64,000 nt of DNA from Pseudomaricurvus sp965656525 (GTDB lineage Bacteria > Pseudomonadota > Gammaproteobacteria > Pseudomonadales > Cellvibrionaceae): assembly GCA_965656525.1 (NCBI GenBank), contig CBFHKY010000002.1:1-64000 (forward strand), in the 5' to 3' direction. This document shows positions 60,750-64,000 of the stretch, in pieces. A program made the position numbers and the translations under genes. How positions within the stretch are numbered: position 1 is the stretch's first letter; each line of letters opens with the position of its first letter. The notes under the pieces were generated by a model. It saw only the letters and a list, made by a program, of their open reading frames with translations. It was not told the DNA's origin and ran no database searches.

Positions 60750-61912
60750 GATACCTGCCCCCCAGAACAAACTACCGAACTTGGAATGTTAACCAAGCGG
60801 TCTACCACATCCTCAGCAACAGTCAAATCACCGGTTTGGCAATCGCTGTAAGGAGGTAATCGGTTCAACAGTTCCCACACCGGCCGGGTCATCACTCCCA
60901 AACCATTGGTCACGGCCAGAAATTCGTCGCGTGAATCTTTATCCAAGAACTTAGCGGTACAAAGCCAGTAATTCGAAGTACATCCATCAGGTTCCGTCAA
61001 AAACTCTACATTAGTCTCACTAAAGAACCGTCGGTATTCCTCAGATATCGCTCTTTTTGAAGATAAAAAGCCTGATAGCTGTTCCAGCTGAGCCTTTCCT
61101 AAAGCAGCATTTAAGTTAGGCATGCGATAGTTGTAACCAACCATATCATGCACGTATTCCCATTTATGTGGCTTTTTCGCGGTGGTCGACAAATGCCGAG
61201 CCAAACTTGCTAGCTCATCACTGTCTGTGACAAACATACCCCCACCGCCAGTAGTGATAATTTTGTTGCCATTAAAGCTTATAGCAGAGCAAAGGCCAAA
61301 GCTGCCAGCATGCCTTCCCTCTTTTGTAGAACCCAAAGACTCTGCAGCGTCTTCTACAACAGGAATAGAATACTTCTCACACACCTGAATAACTTTATTG
61401 ATATCCCCAATAAACCCAAAAGTGTGCATAGGGACACAAGCACTTACTCTTGCACCACTATTTTTATTAATCGGGGTACCATTATGTAACTGAATATTTT
61501 GCTCTAGCCACTGCTCCAATTTAACAGGGCAAAGACTGTAGGACATGCTATCAACATCAAGGAACACTGGATTTGCTTGTGCATATTTGATTGCGTTAGC
61601 GGTAGCTACAAAAGAAAGCGCCTGCGTTAAAACTTCAGTTCCTGGTTCCACTCCTGCAACCAACAAAGCAATGTGCAGTGCGGCAGAACCATTCACCATA
61701 GCCACAGCATGTTTTACACCGAGAGACCTTGCGATTGAGTCCTCAAATTCCACCACTTCTTTGCCAACACTGGACACAAAAGTACTTCGAATTACATCTA
61801 CAAGATATTTTTCTTCATTCCCACTCAAAGTCGGAGCATGCAGTGGGATAAAGTCTGTCGTAGAGTATAAACCCTGCACAAACTCACAAAAGGACTCCGG
61901 AGAAAAAGTCAT
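60746..61912 (-). CDS. LegC-family PLP aminotransferase
   Basis: I use the ATG complementary to 61910-61912 after AAGGC; the frame extends 11 codons further. The 388-residue DegT/DnrJ/EryC1 enzyme matches the LegC type: IPLHAPTLSGNEEKYLVDVI, STFVSSVGKEVVEFE, VNGSAALHIALLVAGV, LTQALSFVATANAI, VEDAAESLGS and the PLP lysine in SFNGNKIITTGGGG. LegC aminates C4 of a UDP- or GDP-4-keto-6-deoxy-HexNAc with glutamate. This is the best single marker in the locus for a legionaminic-type pathway. Confidence 0.92.
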   Translation of the reverse strand: MTFSPESFCEFVQGLYSTTDFIPLHAPTLSGNEEKYLVDVIRSTFVSSVGKEVVEFEDSIARSLGVKHAVAMVNGSAALHIALLVAGVEPGTEVLTQALSFVATANAIKYAQANPVFLDVDSMSYSLCPVKLEQWLEQNIQLHNGTPINKNSGARVSACVPMHTFGFIGDINKVIQVCEKYSIPVVEDAAESLGSTKEGRHAGSFGLCSAISFNGNKIITTGGGGMFVTDSDELASLARHLSTTAKKPHKWEYVHDMVGYNYRMPNLNAALGKAQLEQLSGFLSSKRAISEEYRRFFSETNVEFLTEPDGCTSNYWLCTAKFLDKDSRDEFLAVTNGLGVMTRPVWELLNRLPPYSDCQTGDLTVAEDVVDRLVNIPSSVVCSGGQVS

Positions 61913-61922
61913 TTCAATGCCT

Positions 61923-62900
61923 TTATATATTTCTATAGCGTGCACTATCAGGATCGACGATAAAACCGTCCTGAATCACTTTCAAGATTTGTTCAACACC
62001 TTGAGGAACAGTTTTTGTAATCTTGAATCCAAGTACATTGGATATCTTGTCAAAGTTCACTCGATAATCACGTGGATCTTCCTGCTTCTCAACATATTTA
62101 ATAGAAGCATCAGGAAGTAGTTTCACAACTTCATCAATGATCATTTTCTTTTGGTAGTTCTCTGTAGTATCCCCTACATTGAATACTTCATAAGCTACTT
62201 TTTCTTGATCAGCCTTAAAGACTTCCACTACGGATCTGGACAGATCCACAACATGACAGTATGGACGCCAGAATTGCTCACCAAAAATGACAAGCTCGCG
62301 TTCAAGAGCCAACTCTTTTGTAAACTCATTTACCGTCAAGTCAAACCGTAAACGTGGCGAAAGACCGTACACCGTTGAGAAGCGCAAGCATGTGGGCTTG
62401 CACGTCATGTTGTTGTCTTTCTGTCCCAAGAGAAATTGTTCAAATTCAACTTTGGTTTCTGCATATAGTGATACTGGAGCAAGAGGAGAGTCTTCGTGCA
62501 CATACCCTTCACCGTCCTCCATTTTTCCATAATTGCTGCATGTAGATGCAAATACAAAGCGTTTAACACCCACGCTTTCTGCAATTTCATACAACCTCTT
62601 TGAAGCATCTAAATTAATCGATTTAGTTAACTCTGGCTGCTTTGCACAAGCAGGGTCACCAACGATAGCGGCCAAGTGAGCGATATAGTCAACACCAGAC
62701 ATAGCTGATCTCATCAGCTCTTCATCACGAACATCGCCTTTAATGAACGTGAAATTATCATCATTTAGCAGCTCTACAATACTTTCACCGCCAAAACTCA
62801 GATTATCCACGACCACAACTTTATAGCTTTCTTGCAGCAACAGCCTTACTAATACACTACCTATATAACCTGCCCCACCAGTAACCAATACCTTTGTCAT
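61923..62900 (-). CDS. extended SDR NAD-dependent epimerase/dehydratase (LegB candidate)
   Basis: The ATG complementary to 62898-62900 follows GAGGAAAG, so the longer frame is not needed; 325 residues. The nucleotide loop is LVTGGAGYIGSVLVRLLLQ, the catalytic region is FASTCSNYG and YAETK (Tyr-x3-Lys), and the end includes QEDPRDYRVNFDKI. It starts 7 bases after the upstream epimerase stop and ends 10 bases before legC. The pathway needs a 4,6-dehydratase before LegC, and this gene is the only good candidate inside the window, but its sequence is not of the PseB/FlaA1 type. A 4-epimerase or reductase is also possible. Confidence 0.75.
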   Translation of the reverse strand: MTKVLVTGGAGYIGSVLVRLLLQESYKVVVVDNLSFGGESIVELLNDDNFTFIKGDVRDEELMRSAMSGVDYIAHLAAIVGDPACAKQPELTKSINLDASKRLYEIAESVGVKRFVFASTCSNYGKMEDGEGYVHEDSPLAPVSLYAETKVEFEQFLLGQKDNNMTCKPTCLRFSTVYGLSPRLRFDLTVNEFTKELALERELVIFGEQFWRPYCHVVDLSRSVVEVFKADQEKVAYEVFNVGDTTENYQKKMIIDEVVKLLPDASIKYVEKQEDPRDYRVNFDKISNVLGFKITKTVPQGVEQILKVIQDGFIVDPDSARYRNI

Positions 62901-62907
62901 TCTTTCC

Positions 62908-63921
62908 TCACAACTTGTAGTCATAGTATTTAACAAACCATTCAATAAACTTATTGATGCCTTCATTCACTGTAGTCTTTGGCTGGAAGCCCGTTTCTTG
63001 CACTAAAGCATCTACATTTGCATGAGTATCAGGCACGTCACCGGGCTGTAACGGCAAAAGTGTCATTTCAGCCTTTTTGCCTAAAGCGTTTTCAATAGCG
63101 TGAATATAATCCATTAAGAGTACTGGGTTTGAATTTCCAACATTGTAAACTCTCCAAGGGTATTTACTGCTTGCTGGATCTGGTTTTAAGCCACTCCAGT
63201 TAGGGTTCGGAGCAGCGATTTTATCCGAAACTCTTAAAATCCCCTCACAAATGTCATCAATATATGTGAAATCACGCCGATGATCCCCATAATTGAACAC
63301 TTCAATCTTTTCATCATTGAGGATAGCTTTAGCAAATTTAAACAGGGCCATATCAGGACGCCCCCAAGGGCCGTATGCCGTAAAGAAACGCAAACCCGTA
63401 GTTGGCAAACCATAAAGAGAGCTGTAAGTGTGAGCCATTAACTCATTAGACTTTTTAGTGGCCGCGTACATGGACAATGGGTGGTCAACCGAATCTTCTA
63501 CTGCAAATGGCAAAGTTTCATTGGCCCCATAAACAGAACTTGAAGAAGCGTAGACCAAGTGCTTCACATCATTATGACGACAACCTTCTAAAATATTCAA
63601 GAAACCGGTTATATTGCTGTCAACATAAGCATAGGGGTTTTCTATGGAATAACGTACACCAGCCTGTGCCGCTAAATTTATAACTAACTCAAAGCTATTA
63701 CTTTCAAACAGATCTTTAATCGCGACTCGATCAGATAGCTCCATTTTTTGAAAGTGAAAGTTAGTAGATGCAGATAAACGACTTAGGCGATCTAACTTCA
63801 ACTGCGGATCATAGTAGTCGTTTATATTATCAATGCCTATTACGGTATCACCACGCTTAAGCAGCCTCTCCGCCACATGCATTCCAATAAAACCTGCCAC
63901 ACCAGTTACTAATACGTTCAT
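62908..63921 (-). CDS. NAD-dependent UDP-glucuronate 4-epimerase-type protein
   Basis: The 337-residue extended SDR opens NVLVTGVAGFIGMHVAERLL, continues GIDNINDYYDPQLKLDRL, INLAAQAGVRYSIENP, YASSSSVYGANETLPF, MYAATKKSNELMAHTYSSLYG and LRFFTAYGPWGRPDMALFKF. This is the GlcA-epimerase subfamily (GalE-like, LpsL/Gla), which converts UDP-glucuronate to UDP-galacturonate. It would supply a uronic acid for the glycan. It is the first complete gene of the minus-strand series seen here; upstream sequence is cut by the window edge. Confidence 0.9.
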   Translation of the reverse strand: MNVLVTGVAGFIGMHVAERLLKRGDTVIGIDNINDYYDPQLKLDRLSRLSASTNFHFQKMELSDRVAIKDLFESNSFELVINLAAQAGVRYSIENPYAYVDSNITGFLNILEGCRHNDVKHLVYASSSSVYGANETLPFAVEDSVDHPLSMYAATKKSNELMAHTYSSLYGLPTTGLRFFTAYGPWGRPDMALFKFAKAILNDEKIEVFNYGDHRRDFTYIDDICEGILRVSDKIAAPNPNWSGLKPDPASSKYPWRVYNVGNSNPVLLMDYIHAIENALGKKAEMTLLPLQPGDVPDTHANVDALVQETGFQPKTTVNEGINKFIEWFVKYYDYKL

Positions 63922-63952
63922 TTTTCACACAATTTCTAGAGGTTGAATAATT

Positions 63953-64000
63953 TAATAATCAACAAATTCATGTATGCCAGCATCCACAGAGATGCTGACT
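63953..64000 (-). CDS. possible C-terminal tail of an upstream gene
   Basis: Reading in from the right edge on the minus strand, one frame gives VSISVDAGIHEFVDY and a TAA at 63953-63955, 31 bases before the epimerase start. The GIHEFVDY pattern looks like the end of another sugar-nucleotide epimerase or dehydratase. Another frame is also open, so this is only suggestive. Confidence 0.3.

Overview
The window looks like a chromosomal piece of a marine-type gammaproteobacterium. Typical gene neighbourhoods support this: thrS-infC-rpmI-rplT-pheS-pheT-ihfA-MerR-tRNA-Pro, truA-trpF-trpB-trpA-accD-folC-SPOR-cvpA-purF-metZ, and dnaX-ybaB-recR-rnd-ycgL-ycgN. An Oceanospirillales-like host is my inference; no marker settles it. 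A run of 100 N inside selO shows this is a draft scaffold.

Layout. Bases 1-10.6 kb hold a partial GNAT acetyltransferase, a DTW-domain tRNA-modifying protein, a secreted VWA-domain protein, a membrane/winged-helix protein of uncertain role, the ycgN-ycgL-rnd-recR-ybaB-dnaX block and the SRP RNA gene, all on the minus strand. A 740-base stretch without a recognised gene follows, then a porin and a small phosphate-binding-like protein on the plus strand. Bases 13-24.6 kb are a minus-strand housekeeping block (MoxR ATPase, metZ, purF, cvpA, SPOR protein, folC, accD, trpA, trpB, trpF, truA). Bases 24.7-30.6 kb are accessory: selO with the gap, a broken catalase-family peroxidase followed by cytochrome b561, and genes for an isoprenylcysteine-methyltransferase-like protein, a NUDIX hydrolase, a BLUF photoreceptor and a carboxymuconolactone-decarboxylase-like protein. 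Bases 30.8-40.8 kb carry tRNA-Pro, the translation block, thrS, purK, purE and tRNA-Val. infC starts at an ATC codon, and a nested hairpin precedes rpmI.

From tRNA-Asn (41.15 kb) to the right edge there is one long minus-strand surface-glycan locus, visibly richer in A+T than the core. Its upstream half encodes what reads as synthesis of a legionaminic-acid-type nonulosonic acid: two sugar epimerases/dehydratases, a LegC-type aminotransferase, a NeuC-type 2-epimerase, a formyltransferase, a PIG-L deacetylase, a NeuB-type synthase, a PtmE-type CBS+nucleotidyltransferase protein and a CMP-sugar synthetase. An amidotransferase with its own HisF and HisH paralogs probably adds an acetamidino group. 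The downstream half encodes a PhyH-type dioxygenase, an FkbM methyltransferase, a Wzx-type flippase, two further methyltransferases, a sulfotransferase, a large capsule-type protein, a protein resembling GT42 sialyltransferases and two GT4 glycosyltransferases.

The most interesting proposal is that this locus makes, activates, transfers and decorates an N-formylated and/or amidinated nonulosonic acid. No LegH-type N-acetyltransferase is present in the window, and the formyltransferase and deacetylase sit in the middle of the sugar-synthesis genes. This is inferred from gene content and motifs; no product has been shown.
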